Below, piece by piece: positions 9,924-19,771 of a stretch of 64,000 nt of DNA. The stretch is from contig CAXXKK010000023.1 of assembly GCA_963676845.2 (NCBI GenBank), forward strand, positions 141,323 through 205,322. The letters run 5' to 3'. Under the pieces are notes generated by a model. It was not told the origin of the DNA, searched no databases, and saw nothing but the letters and a program-made list of their open reading frames with translations. Position 1 is the stretch's first letter, and each line of letters opens with the position of its first letter. A program made the position numbers and the translations under genes. Source of the stretch: G963662675 sp963676845. Its GTDB lineage: Bacteria > Bacteroidota > Bacteroidia > Bacteroidales > Prolixibacteraceae.

Positions 9924-11765
9924 ATGAACATAAACAAAATTGTAAGAACTAAACCATATAAAGCAATGCCTCCTCAAAAAACTGTAGCATTGTGTAAAAA
10001 AATTCTATCAGACTATGGAATAACAACATCTGAAGATGTTTTTCCAACTGCTATAAATGGAAAAGAAAGCTTTTGGAATTGTCGAATTAAATTAGAGAAT
10101 GCTCCAAATTACTCAACTGGAGGGAAAGGTTGCACTAAAGATTATGCATTAGCTAGTGGATATGGAGAATTTTTGGAACGATTACAAAACAATTTACTTA
10201 TTCCCATGCCGCAAAATAGAAGCTTTAAATTTGCAAATGATGAAAAGTTTTTCCAGTTAAAAGATGTTATTGAGTCTAACTACAATATATTATCATCAAT
10301 TTTTGGTATCGTCGATAAATCTAACCTAACTAAATACTTGAGTGAAAACATCGGTAATGAAATTGTTGCATTACCATATTATAATTTTTTTGAAGATAAA
10401 ATACACTATTTACCAATTGGCATAATTGAAAATTTTATTAATCTGTTTAATGGCAATTGCGCAGGGAATACTAACATAGAAGCGATCATACACGGATTGT
10501 GTGAAATAATGGAACGATATGCTGCACGAGAAATATACAAAAATGAGTATAATTTACCTGATATACCTTTAGATTATTTTAAAGGGTTTGATATTTATGA
10601 AAGGATTATATCATTTGAAAAAGAATTAAATATTAAGATAATAATTAAAGATTGTTCGTTGGGAGAAAAGTTACCTGTGATAGGTGCAATACTAATAAAT
10701 AAAGATCTTAACAAATATTCATTTCAATTAGGATCTGATCCATCCCCCGTAACGGCACTTGAGAGATGTTTTACTGAGATATTTCAAGACGGTAGGGAAT
10801 TTGCAAATTTTACGCATTTAGGTATTGATCCTTTTGATCCTCCCGAATTTTATGATAGGCCTACTTATAAGGCACTCCATTTTGTTTATACAAATGAATT
10901 TGCTAAAGGGAAATGGCCTAATAGTATCTTTTATCCCGGGAATACAGAATTTTCAGGATTTGATCATACAGCATCTGAGTCAGATGAAAAAGACCTCGAA
11001 TATCTTTTAGGCATATTAAAACAGAATAAGAGACAATTATTTATACGAGATGTGTCTTTTTTAGGATTTCCAACATTTAACATTTATATCCCTGGTATGA
11101 GCGATTATGTATTAACTAATCCACAAAAGTATGTTAATAATTTAAATGACTTCATTCGTAATATTCCTGTTTTGAAAAATATTAATGGAAGTAATATCAA
11201 CAAATTAAATGATTTAGCATATATCCTTGATAAACTCGTATCTAATCCAGAACCATTCATATCTTTTAACATTTCTTCATTTTATAAAAACATTAATGAA
11301 GAGCTTGGAGTTGACCTAAATAATGACCTTTTCCTTTTTTTGTTGTTTTATAAGATAGAAAATTTCGAAAAAGCTTCTTTTTACATTAATAAATATATTA
11401 ACTCTACAGGGTTGTCAATAGGTGACATGAATCCATATTATTTGTGTGTTCGTGACTATGTTTCATTAAAAAGTCAAAATAATACCAACATAACAGAATT
11501 ACTCTTATTGGTATATTCTCCTGAAGTTATTGAAGAAGTACTGATAGATATGGGAACACCACAAACAGTATTTAAATATTTTAAATTACCATCCTGCCCC
11601 AATTGTGGCGAATGTATTGCAAAACCAGATTGTAATCTAATCAATATTAGGGATATATCAAAAACGGTTTATAATACAATGAGAGATTCATATATAGATC
11701 AAAAGAATATTAGCAACATATTTGAATATACACTAAAAAGACCCCATGAACATATTATTAAATAA
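9924..11765 (+). CDS. YcaO-domain protein 1 (intact ATP site) with Cys-rich tail
   Basis: 613 residues. YcaO proteins use ATP to activate peptide-backbone amides, giving azolines, thioamides or amidines. The ATP/Mg residues are visible: E82, E85 and R86 in YGEFLERLQ; E194, E197 and R198 in CEIMERY; E280 and E285 in ALERCFTEIFQ; and RDVSFLGFPTF further on. The C-terminal third is helical, TPR-like, and ends with CxxCxxCx5C (C558, C561, C564, C570). The PxPxP end typical of azoline-forming YcaO is absent, as is an E1-like partner gene. Its stop overlaps the start of the next gene by 20 bases. Confidence 0.87.
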   Translation: MNINKIVRTKPYKAMPPQKTVALCKKILSDYGITTSEDVFPTAINGKESFWNCRIKLENAPNYSTGGKGCTKDYALASGYGEFLERLQNNLLIPMPQNRSFKFANDEKFFQLKDVIESNYNILSSIFGIVDKSNLTKYLSENIGNEIVALPYYNFFEDKIHYLPIGIIENFINLFNGNCAGNTNIEAIIHGLCEIMERYAAREIYKNEYNLPDIPLDYFKGFDIYERIISFEKELNIKIIIKDCSLGEKLPVIGAILINKDLNKYSFQLGSDPSPVTALERCFTEIFQDGREFANFTHLGIDPFDPPEFYDRPTYKALHFVYTNEFAKGKWPNSIFYPGNTEFSGFDHTASESDEKDLEYLLGILKQNKRQLFIRDVSFLGFPTFNIYIPGMSDYVLTNPQKYVNNLNDFIRNIPVLKNINGSNINKLNDLAYILDKLVSNPEPFISFNISSFYKNINEELGVDLNNDLFLFLLFYKIENFEKASFYINKYINSTGLSIGDMNPYYLCVRDYVSLKSQNNTNITELLLLVYSPEVIEEVLIDMGTPQTVFKYFKLPSCPNCGECIAKPDCNLINIRDISKTVYNTMRDSYIDQKNISNIFEYTLKRPHEHIIK

Positions 11766-12694
11766 TTATTGCAATCTTAATTGTAGTTATTGCTTCGCTA
11801 ATCATGTTCTTGAGCAAGACAGACTAAATATGTCTTTAGAAGATATTGCGAAAGTTATTGAATTTTCAAAAAATTCAGATGTAAGAAGCATAAATCTTAT
11901 TGGTGGAGAACCGACATTGCATCCAGAGTTTATTAAAATAATTGACAAAATATTACAGGAAGAATATTTTGAACAATTATTGCTTTTTACGAATGGGCTA
12001 TTTAACAAAAACATTCTAAATAAATTATTATCATTTTCAGAAGTAATGAATCTCAGGATATTAATAAATTACAATCATTTAAATAGTAAATTAACAGAAA
12101 TAATAGATAGTAATATTGAAGCACTGAAAGATGTCGCCCAAATAACACTTGGAATTAATTTTTATAAACAAAGTCAAGATTTTGATTATATAATTGACAC
12201 AAGTAAAAAATATGGTCTGAAGAACATTCGCTGGTCACTAGTTGTTCCCAACAATGAACTAAAGTCTAATGTTGACGTGAAAAAATACTTTATTAACCAT
12301 AAAAATACTATCATTGATTTTTTGGAAAAGTGTTTAGAAAATGAAATCACACCTCATGTCGATTGTAATAATTTTCCACTATGTATATTAAATGAGAAAG
12401 AGTTGAGAATATTTGCATGTTCCTCTGAAACAAATCTCAGAGTATCAGTATGTCCACCAGTTATTGATGTTTTACCAGATTTAAGAGTTATTCGTTGCTT
12501 CGTATTTAGTGATTACGAGGTAAACCTTACAGACTTCTCGAATTTAGCTGATCTTATAAGCTACTTTGAAAAATCAATCGATAATAAGTTCAAAAAACAT
12601 ACCATTATTTGATGAATGCAGCAATTGTGAATCATTTCATTATAGAGAAAAAAGTTGTTCTTGTCTAAAATTCAAAAGTGCTAAAACCATATAA
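11746..12694 (+). CDS. Radical SAM protein with SPASM-like tail, one frameshift
   Basis: The radical SAM motif CNLNCSYC (C9, C13, C16) follows MNILLNNY, and the SAM-binding GGEPTLHPEF is near residue 53. After the barrel come CNNFPLC, ACSSETNLRVSVC and IRC, as expected for auxiliary Fe-S clusters. The ORF stops at 12612. Deleting one A from the A6 run near 12594 continues it as FKNIPLFDECSNC...SCSCLKF to the stop at 12692-12694; this tail matches the twin gene downstream. SPASM enzymes make thioethers, C-C crosslinks or epimers in peptides; which reaction applies is unknown. The frameshift may be a sequence error. Confidence 0.85.
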
Positions 12695-12695
12695 C

Positions 12696-13643
12696 ATGAC
12701 AACAAGAGTATTGCTTAATAATTTTAATAATCTGCAAAGTAATTATATATACTCAGAATCAGACCCCAAAAATTTTCAATATATTTCCATAGAAGATTTT
12801 GAATACATAATTAATTTCCTTCACGATAATAAACATATTATTCTTGGAGGAAGCGATCCTATCCTTCATCCTCAAATAGATAAAATATTGTCAATTGCCA
12901 TGTCTAGAAATGATGTTCATTATTCTTTTGAATCACATTTACTATATAATCAGAAGACATTATCATCAATAGTAAAAAAACTAGGAGCAAGCTCATATAT
13001 ATGTATATTAAACATTATCGATGAATTTCATAATAATACTTTAAAAACATTAAAAACAAATATAAAATATCTACAAGACCAAAATAAAAAGGTTGAGGGC
13101 AGAATCGTAATCGATCATAATACGCGAATAGATAAGTTAATCGATTTTATTAAAGATTCAGGCCTAAAAAAGATATCTTGGGAACCTAATTTTTTCATTA
13201 ACAATACTCATTTGAGAGAAAGTAATATTGTAGAATTTTATACCCTTGTAAAAGAAAAAGCAATACAATTAATCGAGCATGGTTTACATTATAATATTTC
13301 CACCTTCAATAAATGTGGAAATATTCCAATTTGTATGTTAAATCATGAAGAAATTAAGTTATTCGCGTATAGCTCTGGGGCTTATTATAGTAACCTTTGT
13401 AATTTTGTTTGTGAGCCATCAATTATCATCTCACCAGACTTAAAAGCTTATCGTTGCAAAATTATTGAGGAATATATTGATATCAAAGAGCTGAAGAACT
13501 TTAGTCAGCTTTATCGATTATTCGTTAGCGAACTTGACAGAAAGAAATATAATTCAAATATTTTCAAAAAATGCAGTGATTGTATAATTAAAGATTCAAC
13601 ACGAAAATGTGGATGTTTACAATTCAAAGAAATTCCTCTATAA
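12696..13643 (+). CDS. Pseudo-radical SAM protein (paralog without the SAM cluster Cys)
   Basis: Closely related in length and layout to the preceding gene, but CNLNCSYC is replaced by FNNLQSNYIY, so the SAM-binding 4Fe-4S cluster cannot form. GGEPTLHPEF has become GGSDPILHPQI. The later cysteines are kept: CGNIPIC, SNLCNFVC, YRC, then CSDC...CGC at the C-terminus, so auxiliary clusters or peptide binding may remain. The ATG at 12696, one base after the corrected stop of the upstream gene, is preferred; an in-frame GTG at 12678 would overlap it. Probably the non-catalytic half of a pair; pseudo-rSAM partners are known in GG-Bacteroidales peptide systems. Confidence 0.8.
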   Translation: MTTRVLLNNFNNLQSNYIYSESDPKNFQYISIEDFEYIINFLHDNKHIILGGSDPILHPQIDKILSIAMSRNDVHYSFESHLLYNQKTLSSIVKKLGASSYICILNIIDEFHNNTLKTLKTNIKYLQDQNKKVEGRIVIDHNTRIDKLIDFIKDSGLKKISWEPNFFINNTHLRESNIVEFYTLVKEKAIQLIEHGLHYNISTFNKCGNIPICMLNHEEIKLFAYSSGAYYSNLCNFVCEPSIIISPDLKAYRCKIIEEYIDIKELKNFSQLYRLFVSELDRKKYNSNIFKKCSDCIIKDSTRKCGCLQFKEIPL

Positions 13644-13982
13644 AAATGTTTTATAGTTGTATTCTAGTTCGTATTTCTTTGTAAATATTATTAATTAGAC
13701 TGAGTCGTAGTTTAATAGTTTATTACCTGTTGTTTCCTGAAAAGATAAAATCAAAGACAAACAACATGCTCATATTGACGGACAAACAAGATATCCCATA
13801 ACATGAAATCTATAAATAGATGAACCATACAACCACCCTAATTAAAACTTTAACTATAGAAGCTCTTTAAATCAACGTTGGTTGTGATATTTATCTTTTT
13901 AAAGTTTTTCGGAAATTCCAAGGAACAAGATGATATTAATAGCATCTTGACAAGAACTCAAATAAAAACAACATAGATTCAG
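13644..13982. other. Intergenic region before the LanC gene
   Basis: About 340 AT-rich bases with no credible gene. TGTTGTTT near 13730 and AAACAACA near 13760 could form a weak hairpin. No precursor-like Gly-Gly peptide was found. Confidence 0.4.
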
Positions 13983-15185
13983 ATGTTTGAAACTCATAAA
14001 AGCACTTACATAGAACTAGAAAATAAACTATTTAAAATAGAAAGATCAATTAACCAAAACATACACACTGTTTCCAGTAGTGGTCTCTTAGATGGAAAAT
14101 CTGGGATTGTATTATTTTATTACGAATTATATGTATATACGCATGATGAGAAATATTATAATATTTGTATAGAGTTATTGTACGATATCATAAACAACCT
14201 AGGTAAAACGAAAATAGAGCTATTCTATTATAATGGGTTAGCTGGCATTGCATGGTTAGTTGAATTCTTGATCAGCAATGATATATTAGACCGAAATAAC
14301 TCTCTATTAGGTCAGATCAAAGCATTATTGATAGAATGCATACACAGTTCAATAAAAAATAATAACTATGAATTAATATCAGGTACAATAGGTTATATTA
14401 TGCCATTTATTAAAGCAAATGCCCAAGAAGATCTAAATACTTTTTATTCTTTACTTCGAAAAAAAAGAGACACAACAACAACTACAAATAAATGGATATC
14501 AATAGATTATAACACTAATGAGAAAGTTTATTGTTTTGGATTAGCTCATGGGATGGCTGGTATTATCAAGTTAATATCGTCACTTAAAGCAAGTAATTTA
14601 GAAGATAGCATATATCATGACGACTTAAACAAGCTATATAATTTTTATGTCAATTCTATTGAAAATAAAATATCCACTATTTCGCTTTTACCCAATTGGG
14701 TAAATACTGTTCATGAGAATACTTTGCGAAGTAAAAGTAGATTGGCATGGTGTCATGGTGATGTAGGTGCTGGAATCAGCTTTTTACAAACAGGAACTCA
14801 CTTAGATAATCCCAAATTAAAAGAAATAGGTAATTTACTTTTAATTAACTCATCACAGAGAACAGATCTTGATTCTGAAAAAATCATAGATTGCAGTATA
14901 TGTCATGGCACCTTAGGTTTGACTTATATTTTTCATAAAGCATATCAAATAGAAAAATCACCTCATTATAGAAATGCATTTTTTTATTGGCTCAATAAAT
15001 CAATCGAACTTTCCCAAAATAAAAATGAAACAGCTGGATTTTCTTTCCATTTTGGGAAATATGGATGGCAAAAATCTTATGGAATACTTAATGGTATTGC
15101 AGGTTCTGGTTTGATAATTCTTTCATTATTAAATGAAAATTGTTCAGATTGGGATGAATGTATTATGCTAAACTCTACTAAATAA
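13983..15185 (+). CDS. LanC-family lanthionine cyclase with intact zinc site
   Basis: 400 residues, normal for LanC. It catalyses addition of Cys thiols to dehydroamino acids to close (methyl)lanthionine rings. Zinc ligands are present: LAWCHGDVGAG (C257) and CSICHGTLG (C307, H308), together with FGLAHGMAG near 185 and repeats FYYNGLAGIAWLVEF near 81 and YGILNGIAGSGLIIL near the C-terminus. It lies 113 bases before the lanthipeptide precursor gene on the same strand, which supports a direct role in its cyclisation. Confidence 0.9.
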   Translation: MFETHKSTYIELENKLFKIERSINQNIHTVSSSGLLDGKSGIVLFYYELYVYTHDEKYYNICIELLYDIINNLGKTKIELFYYNGLAGIAWLVEFLISNDILDRNNSLLGQIKALLIECIHSSIKNNNYELISGTIGYIMPFIKANAQEDLNTFYSLLRKKRDTTTTTNKWISIDYNTNEKVYCFGLAHGMAGIIKLISSLKASNLEDSIYHDDLNKLYNFYVNSIENKISTISLLPNWVNTVHENTLRSKSRLAWCHGDVGAGISFLQTGTHLDNPKLKEIGNLLLINSSQRTDLDSEKIIDCSICHGTLGLTYIFHKAYQIEKSPHYRNAFFYWLNKSIELSQNKNETAGFSFHFGKYGWQKSYGILNGIAGSGLIILSLLNENCSDWDECIMLNSTK

Positions 15186-15210
15186 TATACATACACTTAA
15201 ATAATCATAT

Positions 15211-15235
15211 AATAAAAAATTGGGAGATTTTTATT
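15211..15235. repeat. Left arm of an inverted repeat flanking the precursor gene
   Basis: AAAATTGGGAGA (15216-15227) is the exact reverse complement of TCTCCCAATTTT (15504-15515). The similarity extends outward with AATAAAA on one side and a T-rich stretch on the other. The arm itself is also an imperfect hairpin (AATAAAAA/TTTTTATT), so a terminator for the upstream lanC gene is an alternative role. Confidence 0.55.
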
Positions 15236-15298
15236 AAACCTAAAACTGTAATTATATTTATACTAATAAATTTATTAAATCTTTTTAAAATTAATGTT

Positions 15299-15442
15299 AT
15301 GAAAAATAAAAATTTGAAAAAAAAATTAGTTATCACTGCTGATACATTATCAAAATTAGAAAAAGAAACCATAAAAGGAGGAAGTTGTTATAATACAACA
15401 TCTGTAATAAAGATACATTCATATTGTGTCCCTGCAACCTAA
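15299..15442 (+). CDS. Class I lanthipeptide precursor, GG leader (47 aa)
   Basis: Too short for most gene callers. The leader is MKNKNLKKKLVITADTLSKL followed by EKETIKGG, of the type seen in Bacteroidota class I lanthipeptides (KKL...TI..L....KGG). Cleavage after Gly-Gly by the C39 transporter gives the core SCYNTTSVIKIHSYCVPAT. The core has two Cys and six Ser/Thr, so up to two lanthionine rings and several dehydrated residues are possible. It follows the intact lanC and is followed by a hairpin. Codon pattern, leader and context all agree. It is the only precursor I could find in the island. Confidence 0.85.
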   Translation: MKNKNLKKKLVITADTLSKLEKETIKGGSCYNTTSVIKIHSYCVPAT

Positions 15443-15453
15443 TATTGTTCATG

Positions 15454-15483
15454 TTTAGGTTTTTAATTTTTTTAAAACCTAAA
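15454..15483 (+). terminator. Hairpin just after the precursor gene
   Basis: TTTAGGTTTT (15454-15463) pairs perfectly with AAAACCTAAA (15474-15483) around a T-rich 10-nt loop, starting 11 bases after the precursor stop. It may end a short, abundant precursor transcript or stabilise its 3' end. Confidence 0.65.
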
Positions 15484-15498
15484 TAGACAGTTTTACAA

Positions 15499-15520
15499 TA
15501 AATTCTCCCAATTTTATTAA
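15499..15520. repeat. Right arm of the inverted repeat flanking the precursor gene
   Basis: TCTCCCAATTTT at 15504-15515 with flanking AATAAAT and ATT mirrors 15211-15235. The remaining bases to 15796 are AT-rich and hold no recognisable gene. Confidence 0.55.
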
Positions 15521-15796
15521 AAAATGTCTTATCGACATAATGTATTGACACTAATTATAATAAGAGGTATAGTTACAGAATAGAATGAATTATTTTACAC
15601 TATAGTCATATTAAGACAATGCATTAAAATTTCATAACTTATAAACAAACTAAGACAATATTTTCTTAATTTATACGCAAACTGTCTCTCTTCCTATTCC
15701 AACAGGTAATGTAACATCTCATGAAAAACAATGCACCAAACAACCTTACCCAGATATACATAAACAATAGATGTGTTTATAAGAAATAGATAAAAA

Positions 15797-17570
15797 ATGG
15801 ATCAATCAAAAATAGTAGAACTAAACAGATTAAAAAAGGTTTTTAAATATTGCAGGATTGCATCTAATAGAGCATGACATAACACCTAAAGGAATTCCGT
15901 TTTACTCTGTGAAAATTAAAATAGGAAATCACAACTTACAGGATGTTGATTTGGCTTGCATTGGTAATGGGAATAGTTATATAGAAGCATTATTAAGTGC
16001 ATATGGTGAGTTATGGGAAAGAATTATGAATAATGCATTTTTTAGAGGTGAACATATTTTCGAATATCTCACTAATTTTAGCAAAAAGCATGATGAAGTT
16101 TTTTTTCGACGGTTACAAGATTCTAAAATAAACTTAACTGCATTTAACGAAGAAATGGAACGCATTCCGTTTGCTGAATTATCTAATGATGCAAAAAAAA
16201 TCCTTTCTAATTTATTTAATATAGACAATTTAACAGAATTGGAACTAGTTATTAAGAAGACATTCAAGAGTAATGTTATGAAGGTTCAGAGTTTTTTGAA
16301 ATATAATAATATGAGCCATGTTAAACTACCGTCCCTAATAATGCAAAATTTTTCATCAGTAAATGGAATGTGTTCTGGCATAAATAAAAAAGAAGCTATC
16401 TTACGTGGTATATGTGAAATAATTGAGAAGCATTATACATGGAAGGTTTATATGCAAGTAGAAAATTTCCCTCAAATATCTATAAGCTTATACAAAAATC
16501 TAGAGATTTATAAAAAGATAGAATATCTTGAAAATAGGAACTATTCGATCCGATTTTTTGATTGTTCATTTGATACAACTTTACCTGTTATTGGGATATT
16601 AGTAATTAATAAATCAATAAATAAATATGCATTTACAGTAAGTTGTCACCCTAACCTAGAAAAAGTAATAACACGTGGACTCGTTAAAATATTTAAAATA
16701 GATAGAGGCAATAAGTTTAATGATCTGTTAAAGACTAATACCTTAAACCTAAAAAAGGAATTTTTTAAATCAATAACAGATGGTTCTGGCATATGGCCCT
16801 CTCATATTTTTCAAAAAAATCATGAGAAAATTAGTCATTGGTTATATCCAGATTCAAATGATCATATCAATGACCTTGATGCCTTACTTAAAACTTTAAC
16901 TCCTAATTATGATATTTACATTAGGGATAACACTTTATTGGGAATCCCGGCACTATACATAAATATTCCTTCTCTAAGTGAAATAGTTTTTCGAACAAAT
17001 ACAGATGATTATTTTAAAACTCAGAAGATGCTCAATTCCTCAGAGAATATTATCTTAAAAGGGTTGGATAAAATGCAATTTATTAATCCAGAAAAAGACA
17101 ACAATACCCTTTATAATGACGATTTCAGAATTAATTATCTGTATATAATCAACAGTTTATTTTTACAATTAGATGAGTATCTTCTAAAAGGATTGATAAA
17201 TTTATTGAATCACCATTATGTACATGCTGAAGCTTTTTTAAAAAGACATGCGTTGTTGAATAACAATAAAAATGACTATAATAATAAAAAATTACCTAAT
17301 TTATTTCTCATGCTTGATCATGCTCATTTGATGCAATTAGTTAAAGATACTGATGAATCATATAACATACTTTCAAAGTATTATTCAACAAAAGATATAG
17401 AGCAATTAAAATTATTAATTAACGACAAAATTTATTTAAACAATTTACTACAAATCCCCCAATGTTATAATTGTTCGAAATGCAATCTTCATGAAAGATG
17501 TTTTCTGTTTAAAGTAACTGGGATAAACAGCAAGATAAAAGGGAAAGTACTTGAAGCTCAATATATTTAG
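15797..17570 (+). CDS. YcaO-domain protein 2 (degenerate catalytic residues), frameshift near start
   Basis: An ATG at 15797 gives MDQSKIVELNRLKKV, then the frame must shift within the T5 run at 15840-15844: deleting one T gives KVLNIAGLHLIEHDITP, which aligns with the start of YcaO 3. The main ORF from the TTG at 15858 is 570 residues. The first ATP motif is kept (YGELWER), but CEIIER is CEIIEK and the third motif, LERCxTEI in its paralogs, is ITRGLVKI, so two Glu are lost. The Cys-rich tail CYNCSKCNLHERC is preserved. A non-catalytic YcaO, perhaps a substrate-binding partner, is my reading. Confidence 0.75.
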
Positions 17571-17806
17571 ATTTCACAGAAAAGAAATTTGAATGAAATA
17601 CAGATAACAAAGTTACGGTCTATTCTTTTAATTAAAAAACTACTTTTCACAGCTATAAACATAGTGGCTGCAAAACAGCACATATGCAACATATTATTTA
17701 CTTGACACATTAATAAAGTTTAGCTTTTACGTCTAAATTCTCAGTACAGCCATAATTTTACATTAGATATAAACACACTCGGAGCATTACTAAATTAACA
17801 TTTACT

Positions 17807-19691
17807 ATGAAAAACAAAAAGCCGTATAAAGATGCAGATCCATTACATACGATTAACAGAATAAGAAAGATTCTGGAAACAGTCAATATCTTTACTATTG
17901 AATCACATCAGTTTTCCGAAGGTGGATTGTTTTGTTCTGCAAGGGTAAGATTGGGAAATAATGGACTTAGTAGTTTGGATATCGGGACAAATGGGAAAGG
18001 TGTTTCACCAGAATTAGCATTAGCAAGTGCTTATGGTGAATTCTTAGAGAGATTACAGAACAAGGCATTAATTACTAATACACATTACTTAGTAGAAAGA
18101 ACTGATACAAATTTTCCAATTGATTCATTTGGGTTTGATTATGTCCCTGATGAAGAATATCATACAATTTATGAATTGTTTGATAACATCCCATTTGTTC
18201 TTCTAGAACTTTTCAATACAAATAATAAAGAGGAACTGATTAAATTACTTAACTCAAAGTTTTATAATTCAAAGATTATAACTGTTCCTTTCTATCATCT
18301 AAATACTAATCAAACAAGAAACTTACCCATGTCCTTAATATCTCACTTTTGTTCAACAAATGGGATGTGTGCTGGCAATACATACGAAGAGGCATTAATA
18401 CAAGGCATTTGTGAAATAATAGAAAGGTATGTAATAAAACAGATTTACTTAAAAAATATTTCTCCTCCAAACATTCCTATTGAATACTTTTCAGGAACAA
18501 CAATCTATGAAAAGATAAAGCAATTAGAAAAAGACTTCTCTTACCGAATAATTATTAAAGATTGTTCGTTAGGAGAAGGTTGGCCAGTTATTGGAGTTTT
18601 ATTGATAAATGAAGAAAATTTGACTTATCGTTTTAAGTTAGGTGCAGATACCAATCCCTCTGTTGCATTGGAACGATGTATAACTGAAATCTATCAAGGA
18701 ATATCTAGCAATCCAACTTATTGCAATTTTTCAATAACACATAACCCTTTTAAAAATACTAAAGAAAAAATAAAAAATTACTATAAAACGATAAAAGATG
18801 GGACAGGATATTACCCACAGAGCATATTTAATCATAAAGTGAACTATCATTTCAATGGATATTATGTAACAAATGCACTAACTAGTTCTGAAGATTTTTT
18901 ACAATTAACAAATTTCATTGTAAAAAAAGGATTTCAGATATTTATTCGTGATAATTCATTTCTTGATTTTCCTACATTTCAAGTGTATATACCAAAGATG
19001 AGTGAGTTAAATTATTTCTGGTCAAATACTAAAGAAAAGATAGAATCATTACAGATACATAACGGTATTGAACATATACTTAAGATAAAAAGATTAAAAA
19101 ATAATGAAATTAGGGATTTAATAAATACTATCGAAAGGCTTGAAGAATCAGAACTGATTTCTGAATTTATACCTAATAATTATTTCTTATATAATTTGAG
19201 CGAAGAACTAGAAGGACTATTACCAGATATATTTAAAGTAATGATCTACTACAAAAATGGCGATGTAAAAAAGTCTTATGATTCTATGCTTGAAATTTAC
19301 AAATTCAATCCCAGATAATGAAAGGAAAGATTATAGCTACTATTTTACCTGTAGATCATATCTAAAGATGCTATTAGATGGATATTCTCAAGAAATGATA
19401 GACGAAGAGTTGAGTTTTTTTCATGGAGATGAAGCATTTGAGGTAATTAAGGATTTCTCTAATCCAGAGGAAATATTCCAGTATTTTCCAACACCTAACT
19501 GCTTCGACTGTCAATATTGTGAAGTACAAGAATCATGCAAATATTTTGAAGTAATGGCTATATACTCTGATCTAATGCGGGAAAATGATAAAAACAAAAT
19601 AGATCAATTAAATCTATCTAAGCTATTTAAAGAACCTGACCATAGTATTGTAAATCAAAATTCTTCATCCCTTCAAAAGGCCAAAAGCTAA
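17807..19691 (+). CDS. YcaO-domain protein 3 (intact ATP site), split by a +1 frameshift
   Basis: The first ORF (503 aa) contains YGEFLERLQN, CEIIERYVIKQIY, KDCSLGEGWPVIGVLLIN, VALERCITEIYQ and RDNSFLDFPTFQVYIP, all YcaO ATP-site regions. It stops at 19318. A second frame running to 19691 supplies the TPR-like end and CFDCQYCEVQESC. Skipping one C of CCC at 19310-19312 gives ...YKFN-PDNERKDYSYYF, which lines up with YcaO 1. CCC is a codon where tRNA-Pro can slip, so a programmed shift is conceivable, but a sequence error or a real mutation is as likely. Confidence 0.82.
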
Positions 19692-19771
19692 GCTAATAAT
19701 AGTTCTCTTTCAATCATATTAATGATACAGCATTAATTAAGAATTTCCAAACAACATACTAATATTAATAT

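Noticed and set aside
15333..15551. 72-residue minus-strand ORF across the precursor region
   Set aside because: Opposite strand to the precursor, AT-rich, no leader or domain features.
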